64,000 nt of DNA, taken from assembly GCF_900090045.1 (NCBI RefSeq), contig NC_041779.1, positions 434,001 to 498,000 of the forward strand. The letters are read 5' to 3'. Numbering within the stretch: position 1 is the first letter of the stretch; every line of letters begins with the position of its first letter. Shown here piece by piece: positions 54,470-64,000 of this stretch. Origin of the DNA: Plasmodium malariae (taxonomy: Eukaryota; Apicomplexa; Aconoidasida; Haemosporida; Plasmodiidae). Under the pieces are notes generated by a model. It saw nothing but the letters and a program-made list of their open reading frames with translations. It searched no databases and had not been told where the DNA came from. The translations under genes and the position numbers were made by a program.

Positions 54470-57400
54470 ATGAGATGTTTCATCCTGCTAGTTACACTGC
54501 TTGTATGTTTTATAAAATGTAATGTAATAAGAAAATACTCTTATATAGGAAAACATCCACATTATAAATTAGCCACAGGATCCACAAACAAACATATAAA
54601 TGGAAATGGAATTGTAAACAGAATTGTGAGCGGAATTGTAAATGGAAGTAGTAATAGTAATATTAATTTAAATAGGTATAGAAATAGAAATATATGTAGA
54701 TATAAAAATAAAAGGGTATATAATAACGGGAATGACCTTTTTAAATATTTTACCACCTTAGTTAATGAAGACATAGAAAAACATAAAGAAGAAAAGAAAA
54801 AAAGAAGGAACTATTCCGTTACTTATATACAGAAATTACCTAAAAAGAACATTTTGCTGAAAAGATGGAAATATGATTTATTTGAAAAGATTAAAGAAAA
54901 AATGAAAAGAGATGAAGAGTTAAAAAAAAGGACAAAGTTATGTAGATATAAATATAAATTACCTATTGATTTTTTTAAATTGGGGGATGAGCTAAGAGGT
55001 AAAGTTGTTCAAATACACGACCACTTAATTAAAGTAGATGTTAACTCAATACATTTTGCTCATTTGTATATTAAAAGATACTTTGATGAAAAAGCACAAA
55101 TAAGGAAAAAGTATGAAATAGGAAAATACATTGATGTCGTTATATGTTACATTCATAAGAAAAACAACATCATACAAGTTACAGATAATGAACAGGAAAT
55201 AAAAGATTTGAGGACAAATTTACAAAAATTGAAGGAGGTTTGTCATTTAGGAGAGCCAACTAAGGAGGGAAATGAACAGAGTAGCAGGCAGGAAAATAAC
55301 GATAATTATGGGGGGGGATGTACAGATGAAAAAACAGATGACGAGTTGAATGCTGAATCGGATGAAGAATCGGATGAAGAATCGGATAACGAATCGTATG
55401 AAGAATCGGATATCGAATCGTATGAAGAATCGGATAACGAATCGTATGAAGAATCGGATAACGAATCGTATGAAGAATCGGATAACGAATCGTATGAAGA
55501 ATCGGATGACGAATCGTATGAAGAATCGGATAACGAATCGTATGACGCAGAAGGTAAAGACAATCATGAACTCAGAAATGCAGGGGGCACGTTGCACAAC
55601 GAGGTGCACCAGGGTGAAATAAAAAAGGGCGCTAAGTATGTGTATGACACAGACAAAATTAAAAAAGAGTTAGGAGTAAATTTCCGAACAAACGAAGAGA
55701 CAAACGATTTGATGTATATTAAGGAAGAAAAAATAGATGAGAAAAAAAAAAATATCACAGAGTATAAAATAGAAGATGAAGTTGATGGGGTTGTGAAATT
55801 CATAAATGAAGAAGGAGCATACATAGATATTGGGTGTAAAACGCTTGCCTTTTTTAATTTAGGACATTATAATAAAGATCCCAATCATTTTTTTTCACAC
55901 AAGAAAAAAAAAAGAATAGAAATTAATGATCATTTAAAAAATTTGAAAATACGAAAAATAGATGTATTAAATAATAGAATAGAAGTTAGTATGTACAATC
56001 TACGAGAGGAAGCTTGTTTGCGAATTGTAAATCAACAAGAAACATTAAAAGAACAAAATAAATATATTCCTTGTTCATCTTTTATTACTCATAATTATCA
56101 TATGATTAACTATATTAAAAAATATAATGAATTAAAAAAAAAAAAAAAAAATGTATATAATTTATTTGAAAAAGAGGAACAGCTAAGTAAATTGCAGAAA
56201 GTTACCCATTTAAAAAAAAGTCAGATAACTCCATTTATTTTAAGTTACAATGCATTATCATCTCCTAATACTAATTACCAAGATATGTTAGATCAAAATA
56301 AAGATAATGAAGAATTTTTAAAAGAAATTGGTGCCATTCCAGCTAGCCAAGATCAGGGTGACACCATGAATTTAGATGTATTGAGAAAGAAAAATAAGAC
56401 ATTAAAAGAAGAAATAGATAATTTTAGAAAATTTTGTCATGAAACCGATGAAAATGAAAATCATCAAAAAGAAGAAGAAGCAAAAATACAAAATAAAATT
56501 GCATATAATGTAAATAATTTTCTAAGTGGGCATTCCTTGTCTTTTAATGACTTGTTAGAGGAAGAGCAACAAAATGAAGAAGACAGTCAAGACCCACGAT
56601 TGGCTGATACAAATATGCATGCAGAACATGATGAGCAGGAAGACGATGATTTATTCCATTTTGCGAATAATCGAAGTAGTGGTAAAATTGATCGCTATGG
56701 AAATTCATTAGTAGAAGGCAACAAAGGGACTCTGTTGTACCTAAAAAAAAATTTGCCTCAAATAAAACGAAGTGTATTGGAAAAATATAGTACAAATAAT
56801 CTTAATTGCAAGAAAAAAAATAAAATTTCGCATGAATTTTCTAGTGAATTGTTAAATGCGGGGGAGAAGCAGCAGATGGGAGGAAATCCTTACCTAGTAG
56901 AGGGAGCAACAAATAGTCGAGGATTCCAAAATGAGTTTAGCAGGAATAGGGGAAAACATTTTGATCAGAAGGACAAGGAAAAATATGATGGTGGAAAGGA
57001 TGAGGAGAATTATGATGAAGATAAAAAATATGAGGGTGACAAATATGATGAGGATGAGAATTACGATGAGGATGAGAATTACGATGGGGATGAGAATTAT
57101 GATGAGGATGAGAATTACGATGAGGATGAGAATTATGATGAGGACGATAATTATGAAGATGAAGCAGAAAAGGACCCCTTTGGAAAGAAAAACACCATGA
57201 AAGACCGCTTATATGTAGATGAAAAGAAAGAAAGAAAGAAGGAAAAAAAAAAGAAAAAAAAAGACATATTTGCGGACAATGAAGATATAGATGAAGATCT
57301 TCTACCTAATGATGGAGGACGGGGAATACATGGAAATAGCGGAACGGAAGACTATAAGGAAAACGATAATAAAGATGAAAATAATGAATCATTTTTTAAT

Positions 57401-59709
57401 GTAAAAAAGAATTTGAAATATATTTTGAAACAAAAATTAAACATGAATTTAACAAATGATAGGGAAAAATGCATAGAAGAAGCATCAAAACTGTTTGGTG
57501 AAGATATAAGAACATGGGACGAAAAAATGTATTATTATTTTGGAAGCAAAGAAAGTGTATCTCTAGACAATTTGTCTATTTATGATGATGATGAGTTCAA
57601 AAATAACATAATGGATAAGCCGACAGATCAATTTAGCGAATATGACAAAATATTGGATTCAGAAAATTGGCACATATATAATGAAAAAAATTTTTTAGGT
57701 GCAAAGTATGGAGAAGAGGGTGGCGATGATATGACTAGCAATAAGTACAAAGTATATAGTAGTAATAATGCTGACAGTTGTAGTGTCAATAAGGCAGATG
57801 AAAGAAACAGCAATGCAAGGGAAGAGGACTCGAATTATTACTCACCTAAGACTAATGTAAAAGAAAAAACAGAAGAAGGAAACGTTTGTCAACAGAAGGA
57901 TGTTACTTCCATTTCTAGCCATGCAAACAACAAACAAGATGATGAGTATGAGGAGGATATTGAAGATTACATAAACACCTTTGTAAATGACGAAAATGGC
58001 GAAGAGAAAGAGAGGGACAAAAATGACAAAAATGACAAAAATAACAAAATTGACCAAAAGGACAAAAATGTGCAGGAGAAACATACTCAAATAATTGAAC
58101 ATGTTCTGAATCTACAAAGAAAAAAAAAAGACCAACGAGACCCCTCAAACCAAAGCACAGAAGGAAACGCTTTAAATCGGAACAATTATATTAAGCAAAT
58201 AGAAAAAAATCATATGAATGACTTTACAGAGAATATTGAAAAGTTAGGAAGCGATAAAGAGGAAGATAATAAGTCCATAAACTCAAACGAAATAAACGTT
58301 GGCGACATTGTCAACAAAGCTATAAACATTGGAAACATATTTAAAAAGAATAGGATAACAAAATTACTAAAACAGAAGAAGTCAGAGCTTAAGAATTCTA
58401 ACAGTGATGATAGTGAGAGCATTTCAGGTAGTAATTTAAATGATTCAACGAGCAGATCCATTTTCAGAATAAATAAAGCCATAAAATGGAATGAAAAGCA
58501 AAATCCTTTGGAATTAAACGAAAATGAAAAATATGAAAAAAATCGTAATGAAGACTTTGAAAATGGTAATAACAAGGACCAGTGCAATGAACTAAAGGCA
58601 TATAAGAATGCATCATACGAGGTAAAAGGAGGCGAGGGTGCTAAAATGTATTGTCTTATATTAACCATTGGTCTATATATACATGGACGTATGTATAATT
58701 TTTATGCACATATATATATTTATTTAATGCAAACAAAATTTATGTGAAATTTCCTATACGTATTTAAATGAACTTGTTTTTATTTTTCCTTCTAACGCAG
58801 GTGCAAGGCTATTACAAGAGAAAAAGAAAAATGAGAAGTATTCAAGATTTAGAGGATATTGAGTCAGAGAAGGAAGAAGATATTGTTTTAAATGATGAAG
58901 ATTTCGTCAATAAACCATGTGACAGTGGTAGTAGTGGAAGTAATGGTAGTGATAGTAGTAGTAGCAGCAGCTGCCGTGGTAGAAGCAAAGAGAGTGCTCA
59001 TTATTCGTATGAAGATAATAATTCATGCTTAAAATTAGACGATAAAAAGGACTTATTACTTTTGCACGGACAGTATGATAAAATAATAGAAGATAACTAT
59101 TTGGAAAGAATTCTAGAAAAAGAAAAAATTTACAACAAAAATGTTGCAAAAGAAATTGATTTATTAATAGAAAGTTTTAGATATGTGAAAGTACATCCAG
59201 ATAAGTTAATTGAATATTTTTATAATGAGAAGAAAAAGAATTCTACGGCAACAATAGCTGATGCTAGTTGTAGCAAAAGTATAAGTGCAGGAAAGAAGCA
59301 TAGTGATGATATAAACAATTCAAACAACATGTTCAATGAAGGCATTAGCGATATAAATGAATCAGACCTTTATATGAATACTACAAAAAAGGGTAATAAT
59401 AATAATGGTATTACAAAATTAAAAAATCTTTTAGAAAGTAATATAAATAATGCTATGTCAGATGAAAGTGTCGCTTTAAAAATGTGGTCATTAAAATTAG
59501 GTCTTCTTAAACACAGCGATATGCATTTAAATGATGAAGAATTAATTAATTATTTTGTTAAAAATCAAAAATTTAGAAGAGTATTAAAATTTTATAATGT
59601 AAGTACAAAGAATATAACTATTCCGCTTATTTACAAAATTACAAAATTGCTCTACTTTGAGAGACCCTTTCCCACTAAGGAGAAAAAACATAAGCTATAC
59701 TTAAACTAA
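54470..59709 (+). CDS. Secretory-leader protein with two S1 RNA-binding domains
   Basis: Two exons: 54470-58621 (GAG then GTAAAA donor) and 58801-59709 (ACGCAG acceptor), phase 0, 1686 residues. The start MRCFILLVTLLVCFIKCNVI is a signal peptide followed by a basic Asn/Lys/Arg-rich stretch, as in apicoplast-targeted proteins. S1-like domain 1 is at about 165-245 (FKLGDELRGKVVQIHDHLIK, then VDVNSIHFAHLYI). S1-like domain 2 is at about 430-510 (IEDEVDGVVKFINEEGAYID, IGCKTLAFFNL, NNRIEVSMYNLREEA). Acidic tandem repeats occupy about 298-358 and 859-892, then a long disordered Asn/Lys/Glu region. The second exon ends in a globular helical segment (DESVALKMWSLKLGLLK, NQKFRRVLKFYNVSTK). S1 domains bind RNA, so a role in organellar translation or RNA handling is inferred. 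Exon 2 could instead be a separate gene starting at 58831, but the phase match favours one gene. Confidence 0.75.
55364..55543 (+). repeat. 24-bp coding repeat (Glu-Ser-Tyr-Glu-Glu-Ser-Asp-Asn)
   Basis: Seven to eight units of gaatcgtatgaagaatcgg plus ataac in the S1 protein, between its two S1 domains. Units differ by single bases (gac for aac, atc for aac). Confidence 0.93.
57046..57147 (+). repeat. 18-bp coding repeat (Asp-Glu-Asp-Glu-Asn-Tyr)
   Basis: Five to six units of gatgaggatgagaattac, very acidic, in the S1 protein. One unit has gatgggg (Gly for Glu). Confidence 0.92.
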
Positions 59710-60199
59710 AATACCCTGAAAAAGGAGGAGTACTAAAAAAGAATTCAGAGTAAAAAATTTATGCTCATTTGCCACTTGAATTACCCACACAAGAATTTTT
59801 ATATTACAGTGGGTGAAGTTACAATAGCGTTATGAAGAAAAAAATGAAAAAAATGGATAAATGAAAAATAGAAAATTATTAAATGTGTGAATTCATAAAT
59901 TAAATACGTATATATACATATATGTGCACCAGTAAATCCATATGTATACAACTGTACGTGCACGTTTGCGCTATGATACATTCTTTAGTTTTTTTTCTTT
60001 TTTTTTTGTACCTAAATGATAGGAGTTGATAAAAACGATAACAAAAACAAACAAAAAAATATTTTAATAAAATAATACGTTACATTATGTCACACTATAT
60101 CACACTGCACTATATTTTCTTACGTTATACTACTGTGCCAAATATCTTTCCTTTGTGCAGACTTTCCAACGTTACATTGAACACAAGGGAGGAAACATA
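59710..60199. other. Convergent intergenic region, S1 gene / bL21 gene
   Basis: 490 bp of 3' flanking sequence with TA/CA-rich stretches and a poly(T) run at 59990-60007. I see no gene or repeat of note. Confidence 0.7.
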
Positions 60200-61147
60200 T
60201 CACGAATAGAAATGCTCTTTTATCATGAGTTCATTGACAATCGGATCAAAATCTTCCAAAGGGTCATATTTATTTAGACGTTTATTTTCTTTTTCTTGTT
60301 CTATTTTTTTTACCTCTTCTATAACTTCTGGTCTCTTACTTAGTTTTTTTGTTTTCAGAATATTTCGAAGCATTTGCTCTTTTTTATAATTTCCTCTGTG
60401 TTTATAAAAGGTTTCAAATTTTAGGGAACAAAATTTATTTAAATAATCAATAAAATTCCTCTTTAAATGCTTTAATTCTAAGCTTGGTCTTACTATATTA
60501 TGAATTCTATTAAGTATATAATAAATAGAATCATCCCTAAAAAAATTATATTTTCTTCTTTCACGATCTATCAATTCATTGTTAGACTCAATTTTGTTTA
60601 TATAAATTCTACTCATTTCCTGTCTATGTCCATAAAATCTTTTGTAATTTTTTTTTGGTTTAAATTTTAACCGATATATTTTATTTCCTCTAAAATGATT
60701 AATCACTGTTGCATTAATTCGTACATTATCTAAAAAAGGGGTTCCAAATGAATATATCCCTTCTTCATTACTGTAAAAAAATACTCTATTTAAATATATA
60801 TTTTTCTTTTCTTCTTGTTTTATTCTAAATACATCATAATATCTACCTTCCTCAACCCATCGTATCTTACCGCATATTTCAATTACACAAAACTTACCGC
60901 TTCTGTCTCGATCATCTTCGATTTCTGATAATTTTACCTGTGCTGGGGAACTTATTAATACGTGCAACTTGTTTCTTCTACTAAATTTGTGCTGGTCAAA
61001 ATTTCTTATAAAATTTATATTGTATGTTTTATTACTAAAGGGTACTTTTTTTGCTTTGTTTACATATAAAGGCATATGTATACAACATAAAATTAAAAAG
61101 GGAATGGAGAAAAAGAAAAGAAAGAAATTCCTGCCTGAATAAAACAT
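60200..61147 (-). CDS. Organellar ribosomal protein bL21, extended
   Basis: 315 residues. Residues 1-30 contain a signal-peptide-like core (FFLFFFSIPFLILCCIHMPL), followed by a basic Asn/Lys/Arg/Phe-rich segment, the two-part leader of apicoplast proteins. Residues about 85-190 are a full bL21 domain: KFCVIEICGKIRWVEEGRYY, the LNRVFFY strand, FGTPFLDNVRINATVINHFR, and GNKIYRLKFKPKKNYKRFYG, HRQEMSRIYINKIE, matching the bacterial K-x-R-x-x-K-N-Y-R-R-x-x-G-H-R-Q signature. bL21 binds 23S rRNA domain I in the large subunit. About 125 extra charged, helical residues follow the domain and have no bacterial counterpart. Targeting to the apicoplast rather than the mitochondrion is inferred from the hydrophobic leader. 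Confidence 0.88.
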   Translation of the reverse strand: MFYSGRNFFLFFFSIPFLILCCIHMPLYVNKAKKVPFSNKTYNINFIRNFDQHKFSRRNKLHVLISSPAQVKLSEIEDDRDRSGKFCVIEICGKIRWVEEGRYYDVFRIKQEEKKNIYLNRVFFYSNEEGIYSFGTPFLDNVRINATVINHFRGNKIYRLKFKPKKNYKRFYGHRQEMSRIYINKIESNNELIDRERRKYNFFRDDSIYYILNRIHNIVRPSLELKHLKRNFIDYLNKFCSLKFETFYKHRGNYKKEQMLRNILKTKKLSKRPEVIEEVKKIEQEKENKRLNKYDPLEDFDPIVNELMIKEHFYS

Positions 61148-61325
61148 ATTTCCCCACGTTCATTTTTAACGTATTTTATATTACTCCTCGCATTTTTTAT
61201 GAACTTTAACTTAAAATGGAATTTGATGCTTCTCTTTTCAGAATAAGTCATTTTTGCTTCAGCGAGAATATGTGTTCGTCAAACGTGTAAACGCGTACAG
61301 GCATTATGCATACATGCACATATCA

Positions 61326-61375
<50 letters not shown>

Positions 61376-61748
61376 TTATTTATACCCATTTGTTATATAT
61401 ATACATTTATTTGCTTAACTCCTTTGAACTCAAAAAATGAATGTGAATTTTGTAAAATTTACAATAAAACTTAAACATGCATTTCAATTTTTCTAAATTG
61501 TGTTGTTTGGGCACAGTTAAGTACAATGGGATGGTGTTCGGTTAATTTTTCTTTTTTTTTTTGAAAAGTTCATGAAAAAAAAAAAATTTCAAAAAAAAAG
61601 GCACATTCTGAACGGTTTAGAAAAAAAAAATTATACATATGAATAACTACGCATCGTACATATATATACATGTATATATTTACAATATTCTTACATGTAT
61701 AATATTATGACTTGTACAGAAAACACAAGATTAACACCTAGGAGCATC

Positions 61749-61871
61749 ATGCGATACAGCTATTTACCTATTGCCTATTTGCAAACATTTACTTCAATGT
61801 TCCAAGCGAATAAAATTTATAAAAATTCCGTTCGAATTATTTATCATATAGTGTTTGTTATAAAGTTTTGA
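61749..61871 (+). CDS. Possible 40-residue ORF
   Basis: Reads MRYSYLPIAYLQTFTSMFQA followed by NKIYKNSVRIIYHIVFVIKF. It is basic and hydrophobic with no acidic residue and lies in a patch of higher sequence complexity. It is shorter than the usual ORF cutoff and could be chance. I do not recognise it. Confidence 0.22.
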   Translation: MRYSYLPIAYLQTFTSMFQANKIYKNSVRIIYHIVFVIKF

Positions 61872-62104
61872 TTGTCAGAAAGTTGAAATATTGAGAAGAT
61901 GGCATTTCGATATACGTATATATATTTGTTTTGATGTGTATATTTTTTTATATGTGTGTTATTGTATATGTACCATTTTTTGGATGATACGTATATGTCT
62001 GCATAAAATAAACGCTTGATCAACCACTTCAGCTGTCAAGTAAACAAAAAGCAAAATAAAACATCACATGGAGAGACACAGAGAAATAAAAGTGCATATA
62101 AAAA

Positions 62105-62224
62105 ATGAAAATTAAAGTGAATACTACTGATAAAAATATTTCTTATTATCTAATTAACACCAAGGGTAACGATATATATTTTTCTGCAAAAATGCGTAAA
62201 AGGCAAAATAGCCTAATTTTTTAG
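62105..62224 (+). CDS. Possible 39-residue ORF or first exon
   Basis: Begins MKIKVNTTDKNISYYLINTK, with good residue variety. A GGTAAC donor-like site follows at the end of that segment, and the unspliced frame runs on to SAKMRKRQNSLIF-stop. It could be exon 1 of a small plus-strand gene. No convincing second exon was found before the opposite-strand gene at 62349. Confidence 0.25.
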   Translation: MKIKVNTTDKNISYYLINTKGNDIYFSAKMRKRQNSLIF

Positions 62225-62242
62225 GGGAAGGAAAAAAAAAAT

Positions 62243-62277
<35 letters not shown>

Positions 62278-62348
62278 CTTGCATATATACATGCATACTT
62301 ACATGAATACATATGTGCATACGTAAGTACATAAATACATACATATGT

Positions 62349-62996
62349 TTATACTTTCAATTTTATATCGCCCCTTTCTGGGAAGAAAAGATTTCGTGAG
62401 GAATTTTTTGAAAAACTTTTGCTTGACAGTAATCCCTTATCTAACAGTTCATGCGGTAATAAAGAGTTACCTAAATTATTATTAAAATGAGATAAATTAG
62501 ATTTAAATGTTTTATATACCGGAAAGAAACTTAAGCCAAAATCTTCATCATAATCTTCCAGGTAATGAAAAAATATATTTCTTAATTTATTATCACCATT
62601 TGATTTATCATTGTTTTTACTTTTTATTGAAAGTAAACTATTGACCTTATTTAAATTATAATTAGAATTTTTTATTTCATCTAATATATTTTTTTCTTTG
62701 TTAATTTCGTAGTTAGTCTTTGAAATAAATTCTTTCACTTTTTCTGCATATGATTCAACAAGGGTATTTTGTAATGATGTTTTAAAATTCGTTTTAGACA
62801 ATTTCATATTTACAATTGGTGTTTGTGTTAATCGCGCATATTCGTTCTCTCCATCATTTGTATCAACTCTTTCCGTTAGTGATTTTAGCAGACTTCTCAG
62901 TTTTTTATTCTTTTTCACCTTTGCACAATTGCAATAAAGGAAGGTTATCGACAATAAGTAAATAGAAAGATATATATAAAACTGTTTTCCTCTCAT
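62349..62996 (-). CDS. Small secreted protein of unknown function
   Basis: 215 residues from the first ATG (MRGKQFYIYLSIYLLSITFL); eight in-frame codons upstream lack an ATG. The N terminus is a clear signal peptide ending near CNCA. The mature part is basic and polar with predicted helices (KEFISKTNYEINKEKNILDE), no further membrane segment, no GPI signal and no Cys after the leader. I see no PEXEL export motif of the RxLxE/Q/D type: RSLLK is the nearest and lacks the acidic/Gln position. It could be a parasitophorous-vacuole or secretory-organelle protein. I do not recognise a family. Confidence 0.8.
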   Translation of the reverse strand: MRGKQFYIYLSIYLLSITFLYCNCAKVKKNKKLRSLLKSLTERVDTNDGENEYARLTQTPIVNMKLSKTNFKTSLQNTLVESYAEKVKEFISKTNYEINKEKNILDEIKNSNYNLNKVNSLLSIKSKNNDKSNGDNKLRNIFFHYLEDYDEDFGLSFFPVYKTFKSNLSHFNNNLGNSLLPHELLDKGLLSSKSFSKNSSRNLFFPERGDIKLKV

Positions 62997-63872
62997 TTTT
63001 AATGAAAACTTGTTTAACAAGAAATAATTTTAAAAAAGTATGTACAAGTCAGCAGCGAAACGTAAATTGTAAATGCACAGCAACGGGAGGAAAGATCAAA
63101 CGAATATAGAATGAAAAAGAGATATAAAAAAAAAAAAAAAAAAAAATTTACAAATTAAACAAAATACACTTCTTTTTAGATGTTTAATCTGGGTGGACAA
63201 AACGATAGTTTATTATTACCAAGATATTATGAGCAAATTTTTTAACGGGACTACACTGATCTAACACGTTTGATACATGTAGACTTCATTAACCCATTAT
63301 ATTTTTTCCTGTATAAAAACAGAAAGTACTACTACTTTAAAAAAAACAACTCAAAATTACATTTCTAAGTAATAAGATACAACAAAGTACACCCTGTTAA
63401 AACTTTTAATGTACGTACACAGAAAATTCCAAAAGAAAAAAAAAAAAGAAAAAAGAAATAAAATAGAACAAAATTTAAAATAAATAATGAACGTTTTACA
63501 TACTAATACAAAAAAACGAACAAATAGTAAATTGTTGGGAAATGCCATCTTCTCTGCACAAATATTTGCAGTGAAAAGAAAATAATAGAGGGTTCTTCAA
63601 ATATTTAAAAATTGCTTTTTGAAGGTAAACAAAATTTGAATTATGTTCATATAACGAAAAATAAAATTTAAAAAAAGAGTGTAAATAGGGCAAAGGCGTT
63701 TTTGAAAAAGGATAAAAAAAAATGGGAATGTATATATATATGCATATATATTTTTTTTTTTTTAACGTGTTTAAAAAAATTTTGCATATGTATATGTTTA
63801 AAAATTCACTTTTTTTACATTTATAATAATTTAAAATAAAAGATAAATAAACTGTATATCTTTTGAACAAAA
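62997..63872. other. Divergent intergenic region, secreted-protein gene / right-edge gene
   Basis: AT-rich DNA with poly(A) at 63126-63146 and A-rich blocks near 63430-63460. Minus-strand frames at 63357-63870 are Phe/Lys/Tyr-rich and I did not accept them. Confidence 0.55.
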
Positions 63873-64000
63873 ATGATTTTAATTAAAATGCACTTTTTAT
63901 ACGGTGAAAATTTAAGTGTCCGCGAAGAAAAGGGACAAAGTAAGATATAAACTCAAAAGAGATAAACTGAAAAGATATAGTACTAGATGATAAGATATGA
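63873..64000 (+). CDS. Possible first exon of a gene running off the window
   Basis: The ATG at 63873 opens a frame MILIKMHFLYGENLSVREEK followed by GQ, ending with a canonical AG/GTAAGA donor at 63940 in phase 1. A second in-frame ATG is at 63888. The sequence between is unusually varied for this region (gtgtccgcgaagaa). The rest of the gene would be outside the window, so nothing can be said about its product. Confidence 0.35.

Larger units (their letters stand above)
61148..62348. other. Intergenic region, bL21 gene to secreted-protein gene
   Basis: 1.2 kb between two minus-strand genes. It has a TA tract (61340-61370), a more complex stretch at 61740-62050, and two small plus-strand frames at 61749-61871 and 62105-62224 listed separately. 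Confidence 0.65.

Noticed and set aside
63496..63870. 124-codon minus-strand frame near the right edge
   Set aside because: No clear ATG gene start, Phe/Tyr/Lys/Ile-rich, and it overlaps the probable promoter of a plus-strand gene.
1..64000. tRNA, rRNA, CRISPR array, transposon, centromere or telomere repeat
   Set aside because: No tRNA-like B box with matching arms, no direct repeat-spacer pattern, no transposase or reverse-transcriptase motif, no several-kb near-pure AT block, and no telomere-type GGGTT(T/C)A arrays were seen.

Overview
The window is nuclear DNA of a malaria parasite (genus Plasmodium). The evidence is very AT-rich intergenic DNA with long (TA)n and poly(A/T) tracts, low-complexity Asn/Lys inserts inside proteins, short GT-AG introns, and a gene set diagnostic of apicomplexans: the merozoite surface/microneme antigen GAMA, folate transporter FT1, rhomboid ROM3, PDI-8, histone methyltransferase SET3, and nuclear genes for apicoplast-targeted proteins. 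From memory, the order GAMA - coiled coil - FT1 - eIF2B alpha - OXA1 - Lys-rich protein - LeuRS - unknown - ROM3 - PDI-8 - SET3 - NIPA-type transporter matches a block of P. falciparum chromosome 8. The base composition looks less extreme than P. falciparum, so I infer a P. malariae- or P. ovale-like species; the exact species cannot be settled from the sequence alone.

Layout. 1.5-3.9 kb: GAMA (+). 4.8-8.0 kb: a 1075-residue coiled-coil protein (-) that I identify as the axonemal ruler protein CCDC39/FAP59. 10.9-13.0 kb: FT1 (+, four exons). 15.1-17.1 kb: eIF2B alpha (+, four exons). 18.6-19.9 kb: OXA1/YidC-type insertase (+). 22.0-23.8 kb: a Lys-rich protein with a conserved C-terminal block (+), interrupted by a frameshift at a poly(A) run. 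24.0-28.4 kb: organellar leucyl-tRNA synthetase (-). 29.2-32.2 kb: an unrecognised 992-residue protein (+). 32.7-33.9 kb: ROM3 (-, three exons). 36.4-38.3 kb: PDI-8 (+, two exons). 39.7-46.3 kb: SET3 (-). 49.9-53.0 kb: NIPA-like transporter (+). 54.5-59.7 kb: a protein with a signal peptide and two S1 domains (+). 60.2-61.1 kb: organellar ribosomal protein bL21 (-). 62.3-63.0 kb: a small secreted protein (-). A possible first exon of another gene lies at the right edge.

Functionally the genes are not an operon; each should be transcribed on its own. Several share themes. LeuRS, bL21 and the S1 protein carry N-terminal leaders and would serve organellar, probably apicoplast, translation. GAMA and ROM3 belong to the invasion/surface-proteolysis repertoire. 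CCDC39 belongs to the male-gamete axoneme. SET3 is a heterochromatin writer.

The less expected content is in the gaps: a three-copy 117-bp repeat (34.8-35.1 kb), a structured, GC-richer island between SET3 and the NIPA gene (about 49.0-49.26 kb), a candidate tiny spliced gene (20.4-20.9 kb), a candidate 82-residue membrane protein (53.65-53.9 kb), and several tandem arrays in introns and intergenic regions. I saw no tRNA, rRNA, CRISPR array or transposon.
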